Positions 19,082-26,334 of a stretch of DNA of 59,802 nt are shown piece after piece. The position numbers and the translations under genes were made by a program. The notes under the pieces are model-generated. The model was not told where the DNA came from. It was given only the letters and a program-made list of their open reading frames with translations, and searched no databases. Source of the stretch: Vulcanimicrobiota bacterium (GTDB taxonomy: Bacteria > Vulcanimicrobiota > Vulcanimicrobiia > Vulcanimicrobiales > Vulcanimicrobiaceae); assembly GCA_027315245.1 (NCBI GenBank), contig DAHUYK010000007.1:1-59802 (forward strand), read 5' to 3'. Each line of letters opens with the position of its first letter. Positions within the stretch are counted from its first letter, which is position 1.

Positions 19082-20101
19082 GTGAGCGATGCGTACGCCC
19101 GCTCGGGCGTCGACATCGGGGCCGGAAACGAGGCCGTTTCGCGCTACAAAACCCTGCTGCGGCAATGGCGGCATCCCTCGCAGCTCGACGCGGTGGGCGG
19201 CTTCGCGGGGCTCTTCCGGCTGCCCGGCGACGACAGCCGCGCGCTTGTCGCCTCCGCCGACGGCGTGGGAACGAAGCTGCTCATCGCGGCTGCGCTGCAG
19301 TGTTATGATGACGTCGGCGCCGATCTCGTGAACCACTGCGTGAACGACCTCCTCGTGCAGAACGCGACGCCGCTCTTCTTTCTCGACTATCTCGCCGTGG
19401 GGCGGCTGAACCCCGATGTTGCGGCCCGCATCGTCGGCGGCTGCGCGCGCGCCTGCGCGGCGCATACGTGTGCGTTGCTCGGAGGAGAGACCGCGGAGAT
19501 GCCGGGCGTCTACGCCGACGATCACTTCGACCTCGCCGGAACGATCGTCGGCGTCGTCGCCGTCAACGAAATTCCCGATCCAGCCAAGGTCGTGCCCGGT
19601 GACGCGATCATCGCGCTGCCAGCCGCCGGTATGCACACGAACGGGTACTCGCTCGCGCGCGCGTTCATTCCGTCGCAGGAGTGGGCCCAGCCGTTCGGCT
19701 TGGGTGGCACGTATGCCGACGCTTTGCTTGCCGAACACTCGTCATACTACGAATCGGTGCGCGCCATTCAAAGCGTCGCGCGCGTGAAGGCAATGGCACA
19801 CATCACGGGCGGCGGATTGCTCGAGAACGTGCCGCGCACGCTGCCCGAGAACGTGAAAGCAATCTTCGAACAGTCGCGTTGGGAGGTTCCGGCGATCCAG
19901 CGCGAGCTCGTACGGCGCGCGGGGCTTGCGCACGAGGAGCGCTATCGCACGCTCAACATGGGCATCGGTTTTACGCTCGTCGTGCCGCTGAACGAAGCGA
20001 TGCGAGCCGTCGGCGCGGTTCCGCGCGCGAAGGTCGTTGGGTGGATCGAAGGGCGCAATGGAGACGAGTCGCAGGTTATCGTGCATCCGGCGCGCGAGTA
20101 G
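19082..20101 (+). CDS. purM: AIR synthetase
   Basis: PurM, phosphoribosylformylglycinamidine cyclo-ligase, 339 aa, closes the imidazole ring (FGAM to AIR) with ATP. AIRS-family markers are the N-terminal YARSGVDIGAGNEAV, ADGVGTKLLIA, the DLVNHCVNDLLVQNATPLFFLDYLA stretch and GGETAEMPGVYADDHFDLAG. AHITGGGLLENVPRTLP is in the C-terminal half. The GTG start sits 61 bp from the divergent pepA. The stop TAG shares its last base with the GTG start of the next gene, coupling purM to the GNAT-PurN fusion. Confidence 0.96.
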   Translation: MSDAYARSGVDIGAGNEAVSRYKTLLRQWRHPSQLDAVGGFAGLFRLPGDDSRALVASADGVGTKLLIAAALQCYDDVGADLVNHCVNDLLVQNATPLFFLDYLAVGRLNPDVAARIVGGCARACAAHTCALLGGETAEMPGVYADDHFDLAGTIVGVVAVNEIPDPAKVVPGDAIIALPAAGMHTNGYSLARAFIPSQEWAQPFGLGGTYADALLAEHSSYYESVRAIQSVARVKAMAHITGGGLLENVPRTLPENVKAIFEQSRWEVPAIQRELVRRAGLAHEERYRTLNMGIGFTLVVPLNEAMRAVGAVPRAKVVGWIEGRNGDESQVIVHPARE

Positions 20102-21228
20102 TGCACGAACTCGTCAATCTCGTGGTCGCGCTCGACGAGCGATTCGACGAAGCGGCGTGCGCTTCGGCTCGCCTGCGCGTTGCGGCAACAGAATGTACGG
20201 TCGAGGAGCGCGGGAGCGCCGACGATCGCACCCTGGCATGGATCGATCTGCGGTTCGGCGGATCGTGGAGCGGCGAAGCACTTCGCTCGCGCAACGTCGT
20301 CGCCGCGCGTGACGGTGAGCCCGTCGGCTTTGCGTCGTTCGCTGCGCAGGGTTTGCGCTTCCGGTGGCTGCGCGGCATGGCGAGCGAGCCCGGTGTCGGC
20401 GTCTTCGGCCCGTTCGGGGTGACAGCGAGCGAGCGCGGGCGGGGGACCGGAGGCGCGCTTGCGACAGTTGCGTTATGCGGGTTACGCCGTCTTGGCTTCA
20501 AGAGGGCGCTCATTGCAGCGGTGGGCGACGAACGGCTCGTAGAGTGGTACGCGGGCGCCTGCGGCGCCACGGTAGCGGAGCGTTTCGATCGCTCCGCGCT
20601 TGTATCGCGCACGCGCGCGGTGGTCATGGCGTCGGGTGCGGGAACGAACGCGCAAGCGGTGATGCGCGCGTCGCAGCACAGTGCGATTCCGCTCGACATC
20701 GCCGCGGTCGTGACGAATCATGCGGATGCCGGCGTGCGGGAACGTGCGAGTGCGCTTGGAGTGCGGGACGTCGTGCTGGAGTGGCGACGGGACGCTGAGA
20801 CGCGTGAGGCCTACGACGAGCGGCTCCTGCAATGCGTTCTCGCGCTGCAGCCAGAGCTCGTGCTCTTGCTGGGCTGGATGCATCTCCTGCCATCGCGGTT
20901 CGTGGATGCGTTTGGGGAGCTGCTGAACTTGCATCCTGCATTTCTGCCGCTCGATCCTTCACGCGACGTCGTCGGCATGCCCGATGGCTCGATGATCCCG
21001 GTATTTCGTGGACCGCACGCTGTGCGCGACGCCGTACGCATGGGATGCCGATGGATCGGCTCGAGCGTGCATCGCGTCACCGCGCAGACGGACCGCGGAT
21101 CAGTCTTGATGCGCGTGCCGTTGCAACTGCAGCCGGAAGAAGATGAAGAGCGGGTCTACGCACGCCTGCGAACGATGGAGCGCGCCATGGTGCCGCGCGC
21201 CGTCATGTGCTGGGCGTACGAGCGATGA
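20101..21228 (+). CDS. purN: GNAT acetyltransferase-PurN fusion
   Basis: This 375-aa protein is a two-domain fusion. Residues 1 to about 170 look like a GNAT acetyltransferase, with the acetyl-CoA loop region ERGRGTGGALATVAL and a preceding beta-strand set. Residues from about 175 are GAR transformylase (PurN). The substrate loop is VVMASGAGTNAQAV, catalytic Asn and His lie in LLNLHPAFLP, and SSVHRVTAQTDRGSVL supplies the second conserved His region and the catalytic Asp position. The folate-loop region LDPSRDVVGMPDGSMIPVFRG is longer than in standard PurN. The start GTG overlaps the purM stop. Its 3' end overlaps the convergent metX by 26 bp. Confidence 0.85.
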   Translation: MHELVNLVVALDERFDEAACASARLRVAATECTVEERGSADDRTLAWIDLRFGGSWSGEALRSRNVVAARDGEPVGFASFAAQGLRFRWLRGMASEPGVGVFGPFGVTASERGRGTGGALATVALCGLRRLGFKRALIAAVGDERLVEWYAGACGATVAERFDRSALVSRTRAVVMASGAGTNAQAVMRASQHSAIPLDIAAVVTNHADAGVRERASALGVRDVVLEWRRDAETREAYDERLLQCVLALQPELVLLLGWMHLLPSRFVDAFGELLNLHPAFLPLDPSRDVVGMPDGSMIPVFRGPHAVRDAVRMGCRWIGSSVHRVTAQTDRGSVLMRVPLQLQPEEDEERVYARLRTMERAMVPRAVMCWAYER

Positions 21229-22186
21229 TCGCGGTGAGCGCATGCGGTTCGGCCAAGAACGCGTCGTGCCCGTGATCGCTGCGCAGTTCCGCGTACGATG
21301 CATGCGCCCCTCGAGCGCGGAAGCGCTCTGAGGCGGCGCGCACGTCCTGCGGCCGAAAGAGCCAATCCGACGAGATTCCGACAAAGAGGAGGTTGGTACC
21401 GGCACGTATGCGCGCCTCGCGTACGTCGAACGCGTCCATCGCGCGCGTGAGCGTCGCATACGTTGCAGCATCCATGCGTGCAGAGAACGCTTGCGCTTGG
21501 CGGTCGAGGTAGCCCTCGACGTCGAAGCGATCGACGCCCGCGCGGTCCGGGCGCCTTCCGTGGCGCTCGTTCAGCAGCTCCTCCGACTTGTAGGTGAGCA
21601 TCGCGATCTTGCGTGCCAGGCGCAGTCCGCGGTCCGGGTCGAGGTCGAGCGCTTCACGTTGCACCGCGTTGAGCGCGACGCCCATGGCGCTGAAATGGTC
21701 GTGTGCGCCGACGACGATCGCACGGCCGACGCGATGCGGTGCGTCGAGCGCCCACTGCAGCGCCTGCATGCCGCCGAGCGAACCGCCGATGACCGTCTCA
21801 AGACGTTCGATTCCCAGCACGCTCAGCGCGCGCTGCTGCGCGCGCACGATGTCGGCAACGGTGACGCGGCCGCAAGAGATCGCAGATGATCCATAGCATC
21901 CGCCCAGCACGTTGATGCCGATGACACTCCAGGAACCGTCGGCGAAGAGCCCGCCCTTCTCGAACATACCGGGCCACCAATCGCGAACGCGGCTCGAACC
22001 GGTGAGTGCGTGCGTCACGAGTGCGATGCGCTCGGCGGCCCCTCGACCTCGTTCACTTCGTGCGCTATGCCCGGGATATAGGGTGACGCGCTGAGTGGCG
22101 CGGTCGAGGCGTTCACCGGAATCGAGCGTGAACGCCCCGATTTCGACGTCGAGTTCCTGCGCTTCCATCGGCTGGGACGCGATCAC
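21203..22186 (-). CDS. metX: Homoserine O-acyltransferase
   Basis: This alpha/beta-hydrolase-fold protein, 327 aa, activates homoserine for methionine synthesis. It has the oxyanion segment LVTHALTGSSRV, INVLGGCYGSS, the nucleophile elbow VIGGSLGGMQALQWA, and C-terminal GISSDWLFRPQD with RSDHGHDAFLAE carrying the catalytic Asp and His. Acetyl- and succinyl-CoA users share this fold, so the acyl donor is not settled; pairing with metY favours acetylation. The GTG start overlaps the metY stop (GTGA). An ATG seven codons in is an alternative start. Confidence 0.92.
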   Translation of the reverse strand: MIASQPMEAQELDVEIGAFTLDSGERLDRATQRVTLYPGHSARSERGRGAAERIALVTHALTGSSRVRDWWPGMFEKGGLFADGSWSVIGINVLGGCYGSSAISCGRVTVADIVRAQQRALSVLGIERLETVIGGSLGGMQALQWALDAPHRVGRAIVVGAHDHFSAMGVALNAVQREALDLDPDRGLRLARKIAMLTYKSEELLNERHGRRPDRAGVDRFDVEGYLDRQAQAFSARMDAATYATLTRAMDAFDVREARIRAGTNLLFVGISSDWLFRPQDVRAASERFRARGAHASYAELRSDHGHDAFLAEPHALTAIIARTPST

Positions 22187-23478
22187 GCCGAGAGCGCCTG
22201 CTCGAGGTCGCCGATGATGTCGCGGCGGTCCTCGATACCGATCGAGAGCCGGATCGTCGATGCGTCGATTCCGCTGCGCAACCGTTCGGGGACCTGCAGC
22301 TGCTGGTGCGTCGTCGACGCAGGGTGAATGACGAGGGACTTCGCATCGCCGACGTTCGCGAGAAGAGAGAAGAGCTTCAGCCGATCGATGAGCGCCTTTG
22401 CTTCCCTCTCACCACCGTCGACGCGGAAGGTAAGGATCGCCCCGAAGCCGCCGCGCAGATACTTCTTCGCGCGGGCGTGCGCCGGATCGTCCGCAAGCCC
22501 TGGGTACGAGACGCTGCGGACGCGTGGGTGACGTGCGAGAGACTCGGCGACGGCGAGGGCGTTGCTGCAATGCCGCTCCACGCGCACGCCGAGCGTCTCG
22601 AGACCTTGGAGCAGCAGCCACGCGTTGAAGGGTGAAAGGGCCGCGCCGACATCACGTAGCAGCTGTACGCGCGCCTTGACAATGTACGCTTGATTGCCGA
22701 ACGCCGCTGCGTACTGTAGACCGTGGTACGACGGATCGGGTTCGGTAAACTCCGCGAAGCGTTCGTGCGCTGTCCAGTCGAAAGAGCCTCCGTCGACGAT
22801 GACGCCGCCGATCGCCGTGCCATGACCGCCGATGAACTTCGTCGCCGAGTGCACGACGACGTCTGCTCCCCAGTCGAACGGGCGCAGAAGATAGGGCGTT
22901 GCCAACGTGTTGTCGACGATGAGGGGAAGGCCGTGCGCGTGCGCGATCGCCGCGACGGCTTCGACGTCGAGCACGTCGATCTTCGGGTTTCCGATCGTTT
23001 CGGCGAAGAGCGCCTTTGTGTTCGGGCGAATGGCGGATACGATGGCCGTGGGATCGGAGAAGTCGACGAGTGAGACCTCGACGCCGAAACGCGGCAGCGT
23101 GTGTGCGAACGCGTTGTAAGTGCCGCCGTAGAGAGAGGCCGCGCTCACGACGTGATCGCCGGCGCGCGCGATGTTGAGAATGGAATAGACGACGGCTGCC
23201 TGTCCGCTTGCCGTCGCGAGCGCGCCGGCGCCGCGTTCGAGCGCAGCGACGCGCTGCTCGAAGACGTCGGTCGTCGGGTTCATGATGCGCGTGTAGATGT
23301 TGCCGAACTCCTCGAGGGCAAAGAGTTTGCCGGCGTGGTCGGTCGAGTCGAAGAGATACGAGGTCGTCTGATAGATCGGCACGGCGCGTGCCTTCGTCGC
23401 CGGATCGCCGGCGTGTCCGCCGTGCACGGCAAGCGTGTCGAAATGCGGTACGGCGTCAGCGTGTGCTGTAACAGTCAT
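22183..23478 (-). CDS. metY: O-acetylhomoserine sulfhydrylase
   Basis: This PLP-dependent Cys/Met-metabolism enzyme, 431 aa, makes homocysteine from O-acetylhomoserine and sulfide. The N-terminus FDTLAVHGGHAGDPATKARAVPIYQTTSY is typical. YTRIMNPTTDVFEQRVAALE and the PLP-lysine motif VVHSATKFIGGHGTAIGG follow, with VIHPASTTHQQL in the C-terminal domain, also diagnostic of this branch. Direct sulfhydrylation means no cystathionine intermediates are needed. It is the middle gene of hom-metY-metX; its start overlaps the hom 3' end by 23 bases. Confidence 0.95.
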   Translation of the reverse strand: MTVTAHADAVPHFDTLAVHGGHAGDPATKARAVPIYQTTSYLFDSTDHAGKLFALEEFGNIYTRIMNPTTDVFEQRVAALERGAGALATASGQAAVVYSILNIARAGDHVVSAASLYGGTYNAFAHTLPRFGVEVSLVDFSDPTAIVSAIRPNTKALFAETIGNPKIDVLDVEAVAAIAHAHGLPLIVDNTLATPYLLRPFDWGADVVVHSATKFIGGHGTAIGGVIVDGGSFDWTAHERFAEFTEPDPSYHGLQYAAAFGNQAYIVKARVQLLRDVGAALSPFNAWLLLQGLETLGVRVERHCSNALAVAESLARHPRVRSVSYPGLADDPAHARAKKYLRGGFGAILTFRVDGGEREAKALIDRLKLFSLLANVGDAKSLVIHPASTTHQQLQVPERLRSGIDASTIRLSIGIEDRRDIIGDLEQALSA

Positions 23479-24532
23479 CGGTGATGATCCTTTCGTTCCA
23501 AATCGAGTAGGGCAGTTCGCGGTGGCGTTCGAGGCCGAAGAAGAGGGGCGAGACGTCGATGACCGGCTCGAGGCGAGGCGCAGGCGCATGGCTGCGTGCA
23601 CGGCGATCTGCGCGATCGCGCAGAAGCGTGACGAGGTCGCCGAGGATGGGCGAGGCGCTCGCTGCACCGCCGGCTCCTTGACCGTGCAACCAGAGCGTGC
23701 CGGCATCCGCAGCGTCGATGCGCACGACGTTCTCGACGCCGGACGTCTGCGCGAAGGGATGCATGAGAGGCACGAGCAGGGGAGCGGCTTCGGCTGCGAT
23801 GCCGCTGCGAGAACGGTGCGCGGCCGCGACGAGCCGGATGCGATAGCCGGACGCCTCGGCCTGCACGACGTGCTCGCGCGTCACGCCGGCAATGCCCGTT
23901 TTGCGAATGCGCGGCGAGATGATCGCGGCCTCGAATGCGCGCTGAAGCAGCAACGCCAGCTTGTGCGCGGCGTCGAATCCTTCGATGTCGGCGGCTGGGT
24001 CGGCTTCGGCGTAGCCGTGCTCCTGCGCGTCGAGCAACGCGGCTGCGTAGTCGGCGCCGTTCTCCATTGCCGACAGGATCGCCGTCGTGGTCCCGTTCAT
24101 GACGCCAGCGACGCTGTGAATGGTATCGCCGGCGAGCGCGTCCGCGATCGTGCGCACGACCGGCACCGCGCTGCATACCGCTGCTTCGTAACGCAGCGAG
24201 ACACCTCGAGTTGCTGCAAGCGCGATGAGACGCGGCCCTTGTGTTGCGATAAGGTCCTTGTTGGCCGTGATGACGTGGCGCCCGCGGTCGAGCGCGTGCT
24301 CTACGTACTCTGCGGCAGCGCCGGTGCCCCCCACCGCCTCGATGACGACGTCAACATGGGGGTCATCGAGGAGCGCGAGCGCGTCGCCGCTGCGTCGCGT
24401 CGCAATGCCGCGGAGTTCGCAGCGGACGCCCGTACGGCGCTCGATGAGCTCCGCGTGCTCGCGCAGACGCTGCGCGACGGCCCTTCCGACGGTTCCGTTC
24501 CCCAGCAACGCGATGCCGGCGATCAACTGCAT
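23456..24532 (-). CDS. hom: Homoserine dehydrogenase without ACT domain
   Basis: This enzyme, 358 aa, reduces aspartate semialdehyde to homoserine. The N-terminal Rossmann loop is IALLGNGTVGRAVAQRL. The catalytic region shows VITANKDLIATQGPRL, YEAAVCSAVPVVRTI (family form EA-x-V-x-x-x-x-P), the substrate motif VAGVMNGTTTAILSAM, and YAEADPAADIEGFDAAHKLALL with the catalytic Lys. It stops after the catalytic domain, so the C-terminal ACT regulatory domain of many homologs is missing. The ATG follows a good AGGAGT ribosome site. Lack of ACT feedback fits control by the upstream attenuator-like leader. Confidence 0.94.
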   Translation of the reverse strand: MQLIAGIALLGNGTVGRAVAQRLREHAELIERRTGVRCELRGIATRRSGDALALLDDPHVDVVIEAVGGTGAAAEYVEHALDRGRHVITANKDLIATQGPRLIALAATRGVSLRYEAAVCSAVPVVRTIADALAGDTIHSVAGVMNGTTTAILSAMENGADYAAALLDAQEHGYAEADPAADIEGFDAAHKLALLLQRAFEAAIISPRIRKTGIAGVTREHVVQAEASGYRIRLVAAAHRSRSGIAAEAAPLLVPLMHPFAQTSGVENVVRIDAADAGTLWLHGQGAGGAASASPILGDLVTLLRDRADRRARSHAPAPRLEPVIDVSPLFFGLERHRELPYSIWNERIITDDCYSTR

Positions 24533-24570
24533 TCTCGGTACTCCTGGTGAGATGGGAAGTGCGAGAAACG

Positions 24571-24597
24571 AAAAGCCCCTCGCGTTCTGCGAAGGGC
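24571..24597 (-). terminator. Intrinsic terminator before hom (attenuator)
   Basis: On the reverse strand, GCCCTTCGC and GCGAGGGGC form a nine-pair stem (one G-U) with a five-base loop, followed immediately by TTTT. It stands 38 bp before the hom start and after the leader peptide stop, which is where a transcription attenuator should be. A competing pairing is possible between GACGCCC at the 5' side of the terminator and GGGCCGTC (one bulged C) within the leader region near 24642-24653. It would sequester the terminator arm and act as antiterminator. Pairings were worked out by eye. Confidence 0.7.
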
Positions 24598-24627
24598 GTC
24601 TGGTTGAAGCGTTTGCTCTTTTTAGCT

Positions 24628-24717
24628 CTACGTATCGCTTCCCACGACGGCCCCGCGCGCATGCATGATCTGCATACAGCACATGGAGCACATCGGCGTC
24701 GTCGCGAGCAGAGACAT
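24628..24717 (-). CDS. Met/Cys-rich leader peptide of the hom-metY-metX operon
   Basis: A 29-codon reading frame lies upstream of hom on the same strand, ending in TAG about 95 bp before the hom ATG. An alternative start at 24693 gives 21 codons. The core, from 24693, reads MCSMCCMQIM: five Met and three Cys in ten residues. This is the classic look of an attenuation leader peptide sensing charged tRNA-Met and tRNA-Cys, in front of an operon for exactly these amino acids. No strong ribosome site is visible. The two other frames here are also open, one of them Cys-rich, so this is a probable rather than certain gene. Confidence 0.6.
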   Translation of the reverse strand: MSLLATTPMCSMCCMQIMHARGAVVGSDT

Positions 24718-24835
24718 TTCGAGCAGGGTACCACGAACCGAGGCGAGGGTCAAGAGGTCCGCGGCGCCATGCTTTCTTCAGTTGTTCCTTCGCCCTTCAT
24801 CACGGCGCTGTACCATACGACAGAGGAGATTACGC

Positions 24836-25192
24836 ATGAACACGCTTGCGAGATTCGTCGCTGTGGCGGTGCTGGCCGGAGCCGTGGGCGCCGCGGCCTC
24901 AGTGGCCGCCGCGCATCCGAGCATCGACATCGTGGCGTCAAACTGGACGTTTACGCCATCGACGATCGAGCTCCACGTCGGAGAGGCGACGAGCCTTCGG
25001 CTTACGTCAGCGCAGGGAGTTCACGGCCTTGCTTCGCGTGCGCTGGGAATTCCGCTGACGACGATTCAGCCCGGGCAGTGGGCGACGATCGTCGTCACCC
25101 CCAAGACGGCCGGAACCTATGTGCTGCACTGCGCGATCGTCTGCGGCGCTGGTCACCCGAACATGACGCTGACCGTGAACGTGGTACGATGA
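24836..25192 (+). CDS. Secreted CuA-type cupredoxin (copy 1)
   Basis: This 118-aa protein has a signal peptide (cleavage near VAAAHP) and a single cupredoxin domain. The C-terminal copper loop CAIVCGAGHPNM gives Cys99, Cys103, His107 and Met110 with spacing C-x3-C-x3-H-x2-M, identical to the binuclear CuA site of cytochrome oxidase subunit II and N2O reductase. His63 in QGVHGLASRALGI is the remaining ligand. There is no transmembrane hairpin or oxidase partner, so it is a soluble or periplasmic electron carrier or copper carrier. It overlaps the cytochrome gene downstream by ATGA. A close paralog of the same length lies at 35.8 kb. Confidence 0.85.
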   Translation: MNTLARFVAVAVLAGAVGAAASVAAAHPSIDIVASNWTFTPSTIELHVGEATSLRLTSAQGVHGLASRALGIPLTTIQPGQWATIVVTPKTAGTYVLHCAIVCGAGHPNMTLTVNVVR

Positions 25193-26328
25193 AGCTCGTC
25201 CGAGCCGTTTTGTTGGTTGGCGCGATCGCGGGCTTTACCATCTTCGTCTGGTTCTCACCTAGAGAGATGCAGGAAGCGCAGGCGATGCCGCCGTTCGCGC
25301 AAGCATACGGCGTACCGTGCAGCCTCTGCCACGTGCAAGTCCCCGGGCTCAATGCGTATGGACGCTACGTGCAGCGCACCGGCTACGCGTCGCTCGACCC
25401 GCACGTGCTCGCAAGTGCGCTTCCTATTTGGCTGGGCGAAAACACCTGGTACGATAGTCAGGATCCCAGCCAGCCTCACCATGTGCAGCTAGGTAATCTC
25501 GCCGTCCACGCGGTCGGCGCGTTCGGAAGTGACTTCACCTATCACTTCCAGCAGTGGATTTGGCAGAACGATCAAGCGGGTAACCTCGACACGCTTTGGC
25601 TAGCATACAACAACATCTTCCACCGCGACGGGCACCTATTCTTCGGAAAAATTGAGGCGCCCGGACCCTCGTTCTTCAGCCAGTGGTTTGATCTCGCTGG
25701 ATTTGAACCGCCGGAAATCAGTGTCGGCGAGCACCCCTATCAGCTCGACGCGAATCGGTGGGGAGCGAAGGTCAACTACGTCTACGGCGACCTCGACGCG
25801 GAGGCCGGATGGCTCGGCAGCGACCAAGGCTGGGGTGGACTCAGCGACTTTTCCAATGACACCGACAAGACGTTCCAGTACAAGGTCGCGTACGCAACCC
25901 CGGTCAACCCGCTCGAGTTTGGGACGTTCGGGTCGAGCGGCACCTACCCGCTGGCCGAGGGTGGCATCGATCGGTATCACTCGCTCGCGGGATACCTCGA
26001 GCGCGATCCCGTAGGCGGCTTTCCGGGCGTGCTTGCGATCTACCAGGCAGCCTACGATGCGAATCCGGGGATGGGCCTCGGACCGGCATCGAGCACCGCT
26101 GCAACTCTCGAGTTATACGAGCCGGTGCTGGACAAAGGCCTCGTCTCCCTCCGGGAAGCGTGGACGAACGATGGACTGGGCACGCGGCTTGAAACCGGAA
26201 ACGTCGACTTCAGCTACCATATCTTGCCGTTCGTACACGTTTACGTCGAGGATGCGCTCGCGCAACACAACGTTCCTGACTGGCGTTACATGATTTGGCT
26301 CACCGTTCCGATAAGGAACGTGAAGTAG
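25189..26328 (+). CDS. Monoheme cytochrome c with C-terminal barrel-like domain
   Basis: This 379-aa exported protein has an N-terminal membrane anchor or signal (VRAVLLVGAIAGFTIFVWF). The heme c motif C44-S-L-C47-H48 sits in MPPFAQAYGVPCSLCHVQVPGLNAYG, a pattern shared with a family of outer-membrane cytochromes. The remaining 300 residues alternate hydrophobic and polar residues with many aromatic residues (VNYVYGDLDAEAGW, VDFSYHILPFVHVYVEDAL), like a porin barrel, though this is inferred. Coupling to the CuA cupredoxin suggests a short electron-transfer chain in the periplasm or outer membrane. The terminal acceptor or donor is not shown. Confidence 0.75.
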   Translation: MKLVRAVLLVGAIAGFTIFVWFSPREMQEAQAMPPFAQAYGVPCSLCHVQVPGLNAYGRYVQRTGYASLDPHVLASALPIWLGENTWYDSQDPSQPHHVQLGNLAVHAVGAFGSDFTYHFQQWIWQNDQAGNLDTLWLAYNNIFHRDGHLFFGKIEAPGPSFFSQWFDLAGFEPPEISVGEHPYQLDANRWGAKVNYVYGDLDAEAGWLGSDQGWGGLSDFSNDTDKTFQYKVAYATPVNPLEFGTFGSSGTYPLAEGGIDRYHSLAGYLERDPVGGFPGVLAIYQAAYDANPGMGLGPASSTAATLELYEPVLDKGLVSLREAWTNDGLGTRLETGNVDFSYHILPFVHVYVEDALAQHNVPDWRYMIWLTVPIRNVK

Positions 26329-26334
26329 CGACGC

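Larger units (their letters stand above)
24533..24835. promoter_or_regulatory. Divergent regulatory region between hom and the cupredoxin gene
   Basis: This 303-bp gap has no other protein gene I can support. Reading leftward it holds the hom leader peptide and attenuator, described separately. Reading rightward, the last bases before the cupredoxin ATG carry an AGAGGAG ribosome site. I could not identify convincing -35/-10 pairs for either direction. No SAM riboswitch signature was recognised. Confidence 0.5.

Noticed and set aside
24533-24720. SAM riboswitch upstream of hom
   Set aside because: No recognisable SAM-I, SAM-II or related conserved core was seen. The only clear structure is the terminator stem and the alternative pairing.
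24363-24734. A Cys-rich reverse-strand frame (GTG start near 24734) with eight cysteines over the hom leader region as an alternative leader or metal protein
   Set aside because: It runs without a stop into hom in the wrong frame and lacks a ribosome site. The Cys codons come from the same TGC/TGT triplets read out of phase. The Met/Cys frame with its stop before the terminator is the simpler reading, although I cannot exclude this one.
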